DNA of 64,000 bases from the NCBI GenBank assembly GCA_004348925.1, contig RCMX01000006.1, positions 412,845-476,844 on the forward strand, in the 5' to 3' direction. Each line of letters starts with the position of its first letter. The first letter of the stretch is position 1. Position numbers and translations under genes: made by a program. Positions 16,382 through 24,793 of this stretch are shown piece after piece. Under the pieces are notes generated by a model. It did not search any database. It was not told the DNA's origin and saw only the letters and a program-made list of their open reading frames with translations. The stretch is from Actinomycetota bacterium (GTDB lineage Bacteria; Actinomycetota; Coriobacteriia; Anaerosomatales; Anaerosomataceae).

Positions 16382-17611
16382 CTAGGTGCTCGCCTCCAGG
16401 TCATCGGCGACCTGGCCGAGGAAGAGTCCGACGTCGGTGACGATGCCGATCGTCTGGAAGCTCCCGCGGTCCGAGAGCTTGGTGACGACGGCGGGGTTGA
16501 TGTCGACGCACACGGTCGTCACTGCAGCGGGGAGCATGTTGCCCGTGGCGATGGAGTGCAGCATCGTCGAGAGCATGATGCACGCGCCGGCCGTGCGACA
16601 GTACGGTCGCATCGCGCGCTGCGCCTCCACGGCATCGGTGATCACGTCCGGCAACGGGCCGTCGTCACGAATCGAACCTGCGAGCACGTATGGTGTGCCG
16701 GTCTTCACAAGGGTGTACATGAGGCCCTCCGTCAGCACGCCCTGTTCGACGGCCTGCTTGATGCCACCAACGCGGCGGATGGTATTGATCGCCCGCAGAT
16801 GGTGCTCGTGTCCGCCGACCTTCGGGATGCCTTCCGAGATGGAAACACCGAGGGAAGTCCCGTAGAGCGCAGACTCGATGTCGTGCGTCGCAACGGCGTT
16901 GCCACCGAAGAGCACGCTCACGTACCCCATCTCGACGAGTCGCGCGAGGTGCCCCGCAGCACCGGTGTGCACGACCGCGGGGCCCACGACCGCGATGACT
17001 TCCTTGCCGGCTGCCCGCACCTGGCGCAGCATTCGCGCGATCTCGGCCACGACCTGCGCTTTCGGCTTCTCGGAAGAGACGGCCGAGTTCATGAATTCGA
17101 ACGCTTGACCGGCGCGTGGGCGCTCGATCGGCTGCACGCGGAGTCCGCCGTGGCCGACCACGAACAGCTCGCCTTCGCGGGTATCGGCCATTGGGACGGT
17201 CTCGGCGGTGCCGGTATCGGGATCTACCCGGATGCCGAGGTCCATCTCGGGATTCTCGACCCGGACCCAGACCCCACCGATGCGGACGGCGGTCTCAAGG
17301 TTGGTGGTGGAGTAGAAGCCTTCGGGGAAGACGCCATCGCAGGGAACCGGCGCGAGCACCGCGTCATAGGGGTGCACCGGCACCACGCCGAAGAGCTGAA
17401 CCGAGCCGAGCAGCTCCTCCAGGTGCTCCTGCGAGCGACCCTTCACGCGAATCTCAGCCACCGAGGCATCCTCATTGGTTCGACCGACGTCGAAGGTGAG
17501 CGTCTCGAACTCGCCGTCGAGGGCGACGATCGTGTCCATGATCTGCGACATGATTCCCGAGTCGATGAGGTGTCCCTCGACACGGACATCCTCGTATGGG
17601 CGATGGGGCAT
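16382..17611 (-). CDS. LOR/SDH-type ornithine cyclodeaminase-like protein (ArgZ/TIGR00300 family)
   Basis: A 409-aa protein with an N-terminal LOR/SDH bifunctional domain (about 1-110; VEGHLIDSGIMSQIMDTI, PVPCDGVFPEGFYSTTN) and a C-terminal Rossmann-like part. It belongs to the TIGR00300 family shared with the cyclodeaminase part of cyanobacterial ArgZ/AgrE and with archaeal enzymes shown to convert ornithine to proline and ammonia. The start at 17611 is preferred because GAGGAGG lies just before it. If this activity holds, it feeds a reductive proline branch, while the oxidative ornithine enzymes are encoded later in the window. Proline reductase is not in the window. Confidence 0.75.
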   Translation of the reverse strand: MPHRPYEDVRVEGHLIDSGIMSQIMDTIVALDGEFETLTFDVGRTNEDASVAEIRVKGRSQEHLEELLGSVQLFGVVPVHPYDAVLAPVPCDGVFPEGFYSTTNLETAVRIGGVWVRVENPEMDLGIRVDPDTGTAETVPMADTREGELFVVGHGGLRVQPIERPRAGQAFEFMNSAVSSEKPKAQVVAEIARMLRQVRAAGKEVIAVVGPAVVHTGAAGHLARLVEMGYVSVLFGGNAVATHDIESALYGTSLGVSISEGIPKVGGHEHHLRAINTIRRVGGIKQAVEQGVLTEGLMYTLVKTGTPYVLAGSIRDDGPLPDVITDAVEAQRAMRPYCRTAGACIMLSTMLHSIATGNMLPAAVTTVCVDINPAVVTKLSDRGSFQTIGIVTDVGLFLGQVADDLEAST

Positions 17612-17677
17612 GAGAGGCCTCCTCGGTGTATGCACTCGATCGGGTCGATTATCCATGAAATGCGCGGGGGAGACGAA

Positions 17678-17703
17678 CAGAGGCCGCCCGAAGGCGGCCT
17701 CTG
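17678..17703 (-). terminator. Stem-loop after PLDc_N membrane gene
   Basis: CAGAGGCCGCC (17678-17688) pairs perfectly with GGCGGCCTCTG (17693-17703) around a CGAA loop, an 11-bp GC-rich stem. It lies 22 bases past the stop of the 17726-18031 gene and just upstream of the ornithine cyclodeaminase-like gene, so it separates the two units. Confidence 0.7.
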
Positions 17704-17725
17704 AGAGCTTTCGCCGTACGCGCGC

Positions 17726-18031
17726 CTATGCGGCGGGCGCAACCGGTACCTGCGGGTACGCCCACGCCGGGCGCGCGACCGTGCCCCGCTTGACCTTCCC
17801 GTACACCATGAAGAAGTAGAGCACCGCCGGGAACTGCAGGAACGCGATGAGCAGCGCCCACACGAGACGGTTGTTGCTCGTGGGTGTACCGCCGGGGTAC
17901 TCCCACTCCTCGCGTGCGATCGAGTCGATGAGCATCCACACCCACAACACCGGCAGCGCCAGTGAGAGCAGGACGATAACCACCGTGAACATGGCCACAC
18001 TCAGGCCGAATGCCACTCCGAAGATCTCCAT
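17726..18031 (-). CDS. PLDc_N-domain membrane protein
   Basis: A 101-aa protein with two membrane helices (about 6-35 and 53-76) joined by a loop containing WMLIDSIAREEW. This matches the phospholipase D N-terminal membrane domain (PLDc_N), a stand-alone module of unknown role. The start at 18031 has GAAAGGAAG before it. It lies downstream of the PadR/HAAS/toast-rack operon in the same direction, 58 bases away, and may be its last gene. Confidence 0.7.
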   Translation of the reverse strand: MEIFGVAFGLSVAMFTVVIVLLSLALPVLWVWMLIDSIAREEWEYPGGTPTSNNRLVWALLIAFLQFPAVLYFFMVYGKVKRGTVARPAWAYPQVPVAPAA

Positions 18032-18089
18032 TGCCGAGCACTTCCTTTCGATACGTTCATGCCAACGTTGCATCGGGCATCCGCCCCGA

Positions 18090-18818
18090 TCAGGGAACCA
18101 TCTCGATCACGACTTCGCCCACGCCGCGGCGCAAGACGAGGTCGAACTTCACAGTCGCGTCTTCGTACGCCGGGTTCACCAGGGCGTCACCATCCTGGAT
18201 GAATCCGTCAGCCCGATACTCGCCGACGCCGTCTTTGTAACCCACGATCCTGACGCCGACGTTCTCGGGCACTCGCAGCTTCAGTGCGCCGGCGCCCGTG
18301 TTGATGTCGCCGCTCAGGTCATTCGCCCACTCGCCGCTCAGATCGATCGTCGTGTCGCCCGCGCCCACATCGACCTGCAGATCGCGGATGTCGAGACCTG
18401 CAAGATCCAGCGTCGCTTCGCCGGCACCCATGTTCACCGCGAGATCCAGCGGTACGTCGCGCGTGAGACCGATCGTCCACTCGTAGCGGAAGTCCTTGCC
18501 GAAATTCAGCCGCAAGTCCCTGGGTGTGGCGACCGACAACTCGCCGGTGGCACCGCTGACGTCGTAGCTGACCTCGGGCTCCCAGCCACTGTCTGTGTAG
18601 CCGAAGTCCGCCTTCATCAGGTCGGTGTCCGCCGCAGCGATGTCCAGCCGGCCGGCGCCCATGTCGATCTGTGCATTCACCTTGGTGGCGCCTTGCAGCG
18701 TCACACTCTCGCTCGATTCCGTGAAGCGGCCTCCCGGCATCTCCACTCGAACACACCCGGTCGCCGCCACCGTCATGACCATCAGGGCCGCAACTCCCAT
18801 AACCCATCGCGCTCTCAT
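18090..18818 (-). CDS. Toast-rack (DUF4097-like) lipoprotein
   Basis: A 242-aa lipoprotein. The signal peptide ends in a lipobox (VAATGC, Cys22). The rest is a repetitive right-handed beta structure with recurring MGAGRLDI / MGAGEATLDLAGL / VGAGDTTIDLSG units, typical of toast-rack or DUF4097 proteins. These sit on the outer face and act with membrane stress sensors. The start at 18818 is set by GAGGAGGGG upstream. It follows the HAAS membrane gene in one operon. Confidence 0.78.
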   Translation of the reverse strand: MRARWVMGVAALMVMTVAATGCVRVEMPGGRFTESSESVTLQGATKVNAQIDMGAGRLDIAAADTDLMKADFGYTDSGWEPEVSYDVSGATGELSVATPRDLRLNFGKDFRYEWTIGLTRDVPLDLAVNMGAGEATLDLAGLDIRDLQVDVGAGDTTIDLSGEWANDLSGDINTGAGALKLRVPENVGVRIVGYKDGVGEYRADGFIQDGDALVNPAYEDATVKFDLVLRRGVGEVVIEMVP

Positions 18819-18842
18819 CTCAAAACCCCTCCTCAAGCCGGA

Positions 18843-19742
18843 TCAGGCGGCAGCCTGCTCCGGAGCATCCGAATACCGTCCCACGAGCATCGCCTTGGCG
18901 TAGATGGCGTGCCCCTTACCGATCAGCCGCACCAGGTGCAGCGTGATTACGAAGCTGAGCATTCCGCCGAGCATCGCGATCGGCGTTGCCCACGGCTGCA
19001 ACACATAGCCGTATCCATTCAGCTGGATGAGCGGGTACTCCGTGAACAGCTGCGCGATGGGCCACACGACCCCCACAGTCGACACCGTGATCGCTGTGAT
19101 GCCGAGCGTGAAGTAGATGATGCCGAGCGGAAGCTGGAGCAGCATGTACAGCAGCGTCGTCCACGTGCGCCCGTCGGTGAACCAGAACTTCACCCGCGAG
19201 ATCCAGTCGCCCTTCACGTAGGCGACTCTGGGCCGTCTCGGCATGCGCACGCCAAGCATCGACTCGACTACCCGGCCCTCGGCAAGCGAGATCGCCCTGA
19301 TCGCCGCGAAGAACCCGACGAGCAGCGGCAACCCGACGAACACCGGGATGAGGCCGATGGAGAGCGGCAGCAGCACCGACACGAACGTGAAGTACGCGAT
19401 GCCCATCACGAACGCGAAGAACAGGTAGAAGAGCGAGCCGTACGCACGCGGGTCGATCAGCACGCCGAAGAACCCGCCGACCTTGCCCTTCGGTGCCTTC
19501 GGGACCGGTGCCTGAAGAGCCCGGGCAACCGTCACCTCGGTTTCGCGATATGCCTGCGCGACCTCTTCGGGCGAGCCGTAGCGCTCGACCGCGACGGCGA
19601 AGGCCGCCTCGTCCGTACCCTCCGCCATCTCGGCGCGCAGGTACTCCTCGGCATCGTAGAGCGCGTCTTGCACGAGCGCGGGATCCGCGCCGGCAAGCGC
19701 CGTCCTCAGATCACTCAGATACTGTTCGATCATCTCAGCCAC
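18843..19742 (-). CDS. HAAS-domain membrane sensor protein
   Basis: A 299-aa protein. An N-terminal cytoplasmic HAAS domain (residues 1-75; EQYLSDLRTALAGADPALVQ) precedes four to six membrane helices in a putative sensor region (about 95-290). HAAS proteins are encoded with PadR regulators and are thought to bind them at the membrane. The start overlaps the padR-like stop by 8 bases. Together with the toast-rack lipoprotein it likely forms an envelope-stress sensing unit; this is inference from context. Confidence 0.8.
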   Translation of the reverse strand: MAEMIEQYLSDLRTALAGADPALVQDALYDAEEYLRAEMAEGTDEAAFAVAVERYGSPEEVAQAYRETEVTVARALQAPVPKAPKGKVGGFFGVLIDPRAYGSLFYLFFAFVMGIAYFTFVSVLLPLSIGLIPVFVGLPLLVGFFAAIRAISLAEGRVVESMLGVRMPRRPRVAYVKGDWISRVKFWFTDGRTWTTLLYMLLQLPLGIIYFTLGITAITVSTVGVVWPIAQLFTEYPLIQLNGYGYVLQPWATPIAMLGGMLSFVITLHLVRLIGKGHAIYAKAMLVGRYSDAPEQAAA

Positions 19743-20103
19743 GACCTCCCTCCAGGGTCCCGTCCACGAAGTCGCGAGTCCGCGACCACGTCTGCTTCCA
19801 TTGCTCCAACACTTCCCGTCCCGCCGGCGTGATGGTGTAGTACCGGCGCGGCGGGCCTGCCACCGATGGCTCGACCGTACTGCCGAGCAACCCGTGCGCT
19901 TCCAGCTGCCGGAGCACGGGATAGAGCGTCCCCTGCTTCACCGGCACGCTGTCCGCGCTGGCTCCCTCGAGGCGCTTCGCGATCTGATAGCCGTAAAGCG
20001 CCTCGCTCGACTGGTCGAGGATGGCAAGCAGCACCAGCGAGACCGTGCCCGAGTTGAGCTCCTTCTGGAACTTCCGGACGATCGATTCGCCTACCTCGGT
20101 CAT
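19735..20103 (-). CDS. PadR-family transcriptional regulator
   Basis: A 122-aa PadR winged-helix protein (GTVSLVLLAILDQSSEALYG, VKQGTLYPVLRQLEAHGLL, RRYYTITPAGREVL). The start at 20103 is chosen because GAGGAGGTGG lies 7 bases upstream; a longer in-frame start lacks one. It is first in the operon with the HAAS and toast-rack genes. Repeated CACACTAGTC half-sites upstream are likely its own operator. Confidence 0.88.
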   Translation of the reverse strand: MTEVGESIVRKFQKELNSGTVSLVLLAILDQSSEALYGYQIAKRLEGASADSVPVKQGTLYPVLRQLEAHGLLGSTVEPSVAGPPRRYYTITPAGREVLEQWKQTWSRTRDFVDGTLEGGRG

Positions 20104-20133
20104 ATGCGCCACCTCCTCGTTGTGTGTACTTCG

Positions 20134-20191
20134 TAGTGTTATCAACTTCACACTAGTCTCAACTCATAATACTGTGAACTCCACACTAGTC
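20134..20191. promoter_or_regulatory. Repeated half-sites upstream of padR-like gene
   Basis: TAGTGT (20134-20139) and ACACTA (20150-20155) form an inverted pair spaced by 10 bases. The ten-base word CACACTAGTC occurs at 20149-20158 and again at 20182-20191. PadR proteins often bind such spaced dyads before their own genes. The site is 31 or more bases upstream of the padR-like start. Confidence 0.5.
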
Positions 20192-20275
20192 AACAACTTT
20201 CTCAGGATTTCTTGGAAGAACCCCGGCCGAGAGGGAATCGTCATACCGATACACACTCGAGCGAAGGAGCACCTC

Positions 20276-20647
20276 ATGCGCCGGCGGATCATCACGGTAG
20301 TCGCGGTCGTCTCGGCAGCCCTCCTCGTCTCGGCATGCTTTCTGATGCCATCACCGCCCGATACCGAGCCGTCGATCCGCGGCACGATCACTTCGATCAC
20401 GCTCGACGCCAGCGGGCTGGGGTCGGTTCTCGTGGAGGCCGCTCCGGGCGAGGGGCTCGCCTACGACAAGGCGTCGGTCGCGATCGTCGACAAGACGCGC
20501 GTGCTCCTCAAGGGCACTGACGGCTGGGGGCGCTTCTCGGCCTCGGATCTCAAGAAGGGCGACACGGTGGAGGTCTGGTTCACCGGCGCCGTTGCGGAGT
20601 CCTACCCGGTACAGGCCACCGCCGACACGCTCGTGGTGCGCTACTGA
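20276..20647 (+). CDS. DUF3221-like (YobA-type) lipoprotein
   Basis: A 123-aa lipoprotein. The signal peptide ends with VSACF (Cys20 in the lipobox LLVSAC). The rest is a small beta-barrel-like domain with IRGTITSITLD, DKASVAIVDKTRVLL and LKKGDTVEVWF, which is the DUF3221/YobA pattern. The start is set by GAAGGAG 7 bases upstream; longer in-frame extension is unrelated sequence. Function unknown. Transcribed divergently from the PadR operon. Confidence 0.72.
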   Translation: MRRRIITVVAVVSAALLVSACFLMPSPPDTEPSIRGTITSITLDASGLGSVLVEAAPGEGLAYDKASVAIVDKTRVLLKGTDGWGRFSASDLKKGDTVEVWFTGAVAESYPVQATADTLVVRY

Positions 20648-20714
20648 CGGTGCAGCATCGTCCCGGCTGCGAGGACCGGAGACACTCAGATCTAGTGCCG
20701 CACGTCACACCGGG

Positions 20715-20744
20715 TTGCAGCTTTCGCGGGTTCGGGCCGATACT
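20715..20744 (+). promoter_or_regulatory. Candidate promoter of CWB2 hydrolase gene
   Basis: TTGCAG (20715-20720) and GATACT (20739-20744) are spaced by 18 bases and lie 36 bases before the ATG at 20781. The match to sigma70 boxes is fair only. Confidence 0.35.
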
Positions 20745-20780
20745 CTAGGGGTAGCACCCGGACGCTGAAGGAGTCGTAGC

Positions 20781-22298
20781 ATGTTCCGCAGCCCGCGCCC
20801 GGCGGCTCGTTTCTCGGCCGTCGTCGCCCTCACGCTCGTCATGGCGCTTGGCGCCGCCTCCCCTGCCTTCGCCGCGATGTCGCGTTCGCTCGTGATGGCG
20901 CGCGCCCAGCGATGGGTCGATCTTGCGATCCCCTACAGCCAGACGACCTACCGCGACCTCGACGGAAAGGTCGTGTCGTACGGGAGCGGCTACCGGACCG
21001 ACTGCTCCGGATTCGTGTCGATGGCGTGGAACACCTTCAAACCGGGCTATTCGACGCGGACCCTCAATCAGACAGCGACGCGAATCACCAAGGAAGCACT
21101 GCAGCCGGGCGACGCGCTTGTAGCGTACAACTACCACGCCGTCATCTTCGGCGGCTGGGCGAACCCGGAGCGAACGAAATTCTACGAGTATCAGATGGGG
21201 TCGGTCGTCGACACAGCCACAGGCGACGGCACCGGGATGCGCATCGAGACCTACCCGGGTCCTTCGCCGAAGGATAGCCCGTACATCCCGTACCGCCTCA
21301 ACGGCATCACCGAGAACATCGACTACAGCGGCTCTATCGAGCCCATCGAGGGCGCGGACCGCTACAAGACCGCCGTTGCGGCCTCGCGCTCAGCGTTCAC
21401 GACAGGAAGTGCAGGGACGGTCGTCATCGCGTCCGGTGAGAACTGGCCTGACGCGCTTGGCGCCTCGGCACTCGCGGGCGCCGTTGGCGGACCCGTGCTG
21501 CTCACCAAGCCCGATGCGCTGCCTGCGGCGGTCGCTGCGGAGATCGCGCGTCTCGGCGCACGTGAAGCCATCGTGGTCGGCGGCGAGCCTGCGGTCTCGG
21601 CGAGCGTCTTCCGGCAACTGGACGCGCTCGCTAGCGTGAGCGCAACGCGCGTGGCAGGCACCGATCGCTACGCGACGTCCGCCCGGATCGCCGAGGAGAC
21701 CGTGCGCAGGGCAGGCCTCCGCTCCCGCGGCTACACGGGTACGGTATTCGTGACCACCGGCGCGAACTTCCCCGACGCACTTGCGGCCTCACCGCTTGCA
21801 GCGAAGTCGGTGTGGCCGATCGTTCTGACCAGGCCGGGCGACGGGCTTTCGCAGGACGCCTCGGCATCGATCGCCAAGATCCGCGCGAATCGCGCACTCG
21901 TGCTGGGCAGCGCCTCGGCAGTGAGCACGAGCACCAAGGCGGATCTTGTGGGGATGCTCGGTGAAGACCGTGTCGTTCGGCTCGCCGGCTACAGCCGATA
22001 CGACACCGGCTTCGAGATCGCGAAGTACGGCCTCGCCAACTGCGGTCTCACCATCAACGGCACGGCGATCGCCACCGGCGCCAACTTCCCCGATGCGCTC
22101 GCAGGCGGCGTGATGGCCGCGCGCCACAACACGGTGCTGATGCTGACACCCCCGGGCTGGCTGAGCGCGAATGTGGCGGATCTGCTGGTGCAGAACGCGG
22201 CATCGGCCGGCAAGCCGCGGGTCCTCGGAGGACCGACCGTGCTCAAGCCGATCGTACGTGAGGCGATCGCTCTCGCGCTCGGTACCCCCGCCGAGTAG
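20781..22298 (+). CDS. NlpC/P60-like hydrolase with three CWB2 repeats
   Basis: A 505-aa secreted protein. A signal peptide (1-32, ending PAFAA) is followed by an NlpC/P60-like cysteine peptidase domain (about 35-180) with Cys75 in TDCSGFVSMAWN and His119 in NYHAVIF. Three cell-wall-binding type 2 repeats (about 186-505) follow, with EGADRYKTAVAAS, AGTDRYATSARIAE and AGYSRYDTGFEIA. CWB2 modules hold surface proteins on anionic wall polymers in Clostridia and Actinobacteria. It probably cuts peptidoglycan peptides. Transcribed alone and convergent with purE. Confidence 0.88.
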   Translation: MFRSPRPAARFSAVVALTLVMALGAASPAFAAMSRSLVMARAQRWVDLAIPYSQTTYRDLDGKVVSYGSGYRTDCSGFVSMAWNTFKPGYSTRTLNQTATRITKEALQPGDALVAYNYHAVIFGGWANPERTKFYEYQMGSVVDTATGDGTGMRIETYPGPSPKDSPYIPYRLNGITENIDYSGSIEPIEGADRYKTAVAASRSAFTTGSAGTVVIASGENWPDALGASALAGAVGGPVLLTKPDALPAAVAAEIARLGAREAIVVGGEPAVSASVFRQLDALASVSATRVAGTDRYATSARIAEETVRRAGLRSRGYTGTVFVTTGANFPDALAASPLAAKSVWPIVLTRPGDGLSQDASASIAKIRANRALVLGSASAVSTSTKADLVGMLGEDRVVRLAGYSRYDTGFEIAKYGLANCGLTINGTAIATGANFPDALAGGVMAARHNTVLMLTPPGWLSANVADLLVQNAASAGKPRVLGGPTVLKPIVREAIALALGTPAE

Positions 22299-22302
22299 CG
22301 CG

Positions 22303-22764
22303 CTACCCCTCGGCCATCTCCTGCTTGTACGCGGCGATCGCGTCGCGGTATTCCGGCATGCTCGTGCCGAGGATCTGCGTGGCGAGGATCGCGGCGTTCT
22401 TCGCGCCGTTGATGGCGACGCACGCGACCGGCACGCCGGTGGGCATCTGCACCATCGAGAGCAGCGAGTCGAGACCGCCAAGGTCGCTCGTCTTCATCGG
22501 CACCGTGATGACCGGCAGCGGTGTGTACGCCGCAACCACTCCGCCGAGATGTGCCGCTTTGCCGGCTGCTGCGACGATGACCTTGATGCCGCGGTCGGCG
22601 GCGGATGCGGCCCACTCGTGCACCTTGGCCGGCTGCCGGTGCGCGGAGGCGACCAGGAGCTCGAACGGCACGCCAAGCGCGTCGAGCTGCTTGCCACACT
22701 CCTCCATGACAGCCATATCCGACGTGCTACCCATGACGATACCTACGAGCGGCGTGCCTTCCAT
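22303..22764 (-). CDS. purE: N5-carboxyaminoimidazole ribonucleotide mutase PurE
   Basis: A 153-aa class I PurE with the family motifs GIVMGSTSDMAVM, SAHRQPAKVHEW and AGKAAHLGGVVAAYT. It converts N5-CAIR to CAIR in de novo purine synthesis. The length is normal. It is encoded near purD and purA on the same strand, with a lipoprotein gene and a radical SAM gene in between. GAAAGGGGCAG precedes the ATG. Confidence 0.95.
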   Translation of the reverse strand: MEGTPLVGIVMGSTSDMAVMEECGKQLDALGVPFELLVASAHRQPAKVHEWAASAADRGIKVIVAAAGKAAHLGGVVAAYTPLPVITVPMKTSDLGGLDSLLSMVQMPTGVPVACVAINGAKNAAILATQILGTSMPEYRDAIAAYKQEMAEG

Positions 22765-22785
22765 GACTGCCCCTTTCGAGCGCTG

Positions 22786-23364
22786 CTACTGACCGAGTCC
22801 GGCATCGATGAAGTACTTGTCGGATGCGGCCTGCTTCTCGGTGACCTGCGCGTCGATCTCGGTGAGCTTCGCGGATGTGGCGTCGATCGCCTTGGAGAGT
22901 TCCTCGGCTTTGGCGGCGTCCTGGCTGCCCGACTGCACCAGCTCGTAGAGGGACTTCGTTGATGCGATGAGCTCGAGGCCGAGGTCGTCCATCTTGCCGA
23001 GCAGGTCGGCGATCTCGACCTGCTGGGACGCGTACGTCTTCGTCTCGGCACTGACGTCGTAGGTGGCGATCTTCTCGAACTCGGCCTTGATGGCAGCGAT
23101 GACGGCCTTGCGCTCCTCGAACTTGGCGCTGGCCTGGTCGAACGCCTCGATACCCGGCTTCACGCCCTCGGCAGTCATGTCGACGGCCATCGCTTGGTCC
23201 ATGAGCGTCGAGATCTGATTGTCGAGCTCCGTGTACTTCTTCGACTGCTCGTTCGCTGCAGCGATGGCGGCATTCGCGTCTTTGGTCTGATCACCGCATC
23301 CCGCAAGCGCGAACAGCAACACACCGGCGAGAACAAGTGCGACGAGCTTGGTCGTGCGGGTCAT
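22786..23364 (-). CDS. Helical lipoprotein (YkyA-like)
   Basis: A 192-aa lipoprotein. The signal peptide ends LFALAGC (Cys23). The remainder is almost all helical with long heptad-like stretches, as in YkyA-type putative cell-wall lipoproteins. The start at 23364 is chosen because a signal peptide begins there and GGGGGA lies upstream; the longer frame adds unrelated residues. The gene lies 21 bases upstream of purE and may be cotranscribed. Function unknown. Confidence 0.7.
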   Translation of the reverse strand: MTRTTKLVALVLAGVLLFALAGCGDQTKDANAAIAAANEQSKKYTELDNQISTLMDQAMAVDMTAEGVKPGIEAFDQASAKFEERKAVIAAIKAEFEKIATYDVSAETKTYASQQVEIADLLGKMDDLGLELIASTKSLYELVQSGSQDAAKAEELSKAIDATSAKLTEIDAQVTEKQAASDKYFIDAGLGQ

Positions 23365-23444
23365 CGGATTCCCCCAAGAGGCTGCGAGTTTGAATGCTCC
23401 GAATGGTAACGGAGCACGCACTCCTCGGCAAACAGCGACTGGCT

Positions 23445-24791
23445 TCAGGGGAGCGGCTTCGAGGTCGCCTCGTTCGCCGCGCACGCCGCATCCGCGCACA
23501 GCGGCGTTCCGTCGCCGAAGAGGAGCTGGCGCTCGTCCTCGGGAAGCCCCGCCCGGGCCGAGTCACGCAGACTGTTCAGGTTCGCGAACATCTGGCGCAT
23601 CATCGCGACCGTGAGGTAGCGACCCTTGGGGGTGAGCGTGAACTCCTCGGTGGTGTCGGTCGCGAATGCGCCGGCCACGCGGAAGAAGCTGACCTCGGGG
23701 AACAGGCCCTTCTCGGGCGAAACGCCGAACTCGGCCTTGAACTCGCGCTTGTCGAGCTTCAGGCCGAAGAGGTCCATGAGGAAGCGGTAGCGCATGCGAT
23801 CCTTGAGCGTGGCGCGCTTGCACCCTAGCGACACCGACTGGCGACCGGCCTCGATCGCGTCGCCGTACTTGCGCAGCGAGAAGGTGTTCACGAAGATCTT
23901 GCCGCCGAGGTAGCTGAACGCCCCGGAGCCGATGCCCACGTACTCCTCGTAGTCCACGATGTACTCGTCGATCATGCCGCCGCCCGTGCGCGAGAACGTC
24001 CACGCGGTGGCGTGCTCGAAGGTGTCCGAAAGCTCGCGCGAGAGGATCTCGTAGTAGCGGGCTTCTCGGCCGTAGTCGACCATGCCGACGGTGCGCCTGA
24101 GCGCGGTCGCGACGGAGCGCGACGCCATGAGCGGGTAGAAGGTCGTCTGGTTGCAGCCGCTCGCCTTGAGCATCTCGATGTCTTTGAGGAGATGCGCCTC
24201 GGTCTGACTCGGGAAGTTGAAGATCATATCCACGTTGAGCGAGTGGAAGAAGCCGTTGATGGACTGGATGCGCTCGAGGATCTCGGCACCGGAGCCGTAC
24301 TTGTCGTAGCGGTCCATCTGCTTCAAGAGGCCGTCGTCGAAGGACTGCACCCCCACCGAGGAGCGCTGGACGCGGTCCTTGAGCGGCTCGAGGATCTCCG
24401 GGATGAGGTGGTTGGGGTTCGTCTCGGTGGAGACCTCACGCACGTTGAAGAGCTCGCGGGCGAGGTCGATGGTCTCGCAGAGTTCATCGATGAGGATCGT
24501 GGGAGTGCCGCCGCCGATGTAGAGCGCGGGGAAGTCGTAGCCCTTCTCGGCGATCATCCGCATCTCTTCGCGCAGGTTCTTGAAGTAGCGGCGCGCCGGG
24601 TCCTCCCGGAAGGGGAAGCGGTTGAACGAGCAGTACGGGCACAGTCGTTCGCAGAACGGCACGTGCGCGTAGAGCATGTAGGGTCGGCCTTCGACCGGAC
24701 CGGGCAGTCCGCCTACCGGCCTGGGGTCGGTCGCGAAGTAAGAGCCCTGCGCGATCTCGACCGCGCGCGAGAGTACCCGTTCGGTCAGCAA
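23445..24791 (-). CDS. HemN-like radical SAM protein
   Basis: A 448-aa radical SAM enzyme of the coproporphyrinogen dehydrogenase/HemW group. The cluster motif is CERLCPYC (about residues 47-54), with the following CSFNRFPF, then YIGGGTPTI and VGVQSFDDG. A C-terminal HemN-type domain and a Cys-rich tail (CADAACAA) follow. Starts with TTG 2 bases past the purD stop, with GGGGAGG before it. Family members act in haem synthesis, trafficking or degradation; the exact reaction here is not clear. Confidence 0.82.
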   Translation of the reverse strand: MLTERVLSRAVEIAQGSYFATDPRPVGGLPGPVEGRPYMLYAHVPFCERLCPYCSFNRFPFREDPARRYFKNLREEMRMIAEKGYDFPALYIGGGTPTILIDELCETIDLARELFNVREVSTETNPNHLIPEILEPLKDRVQRSSVGVQSFDDGLLKQMDRYDKYGSGAEILERIQSINGFFHSLNVDMIFNFPSQTEAHLLKDIEMLKASGCNQTTFYPLMASRSVATALRRTVGMVDYGREARYYEILSRELSDTFEHATAWTFSRTGGGMIDEYIVDYEEYVGIGSGAFSYLGGKIFVNTFSLRKYGDAIEAGRQSVSLGCKRATLKDRMRYRFLMDLFGLKLDKREFKAEFGVSPEKGLFPEVSFFRVAGAFATDTTEEFTLTPKGRYLTVAMMRQMFANLNSLRDSARAGLPEDERQLLFGDGTPLCADAACAANEATSKPLP

Positions 24792-24793
24792 CC

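Noticed and set aside
17847..19832. Long plus-strand open frame opposite the toast-rack and HAAS genes
   Set aside because: Composition is Arg/His-rich with no domain, and the opposite strand encodes recognisable membrane and lipoprotein genes with ribosome-binding sites.
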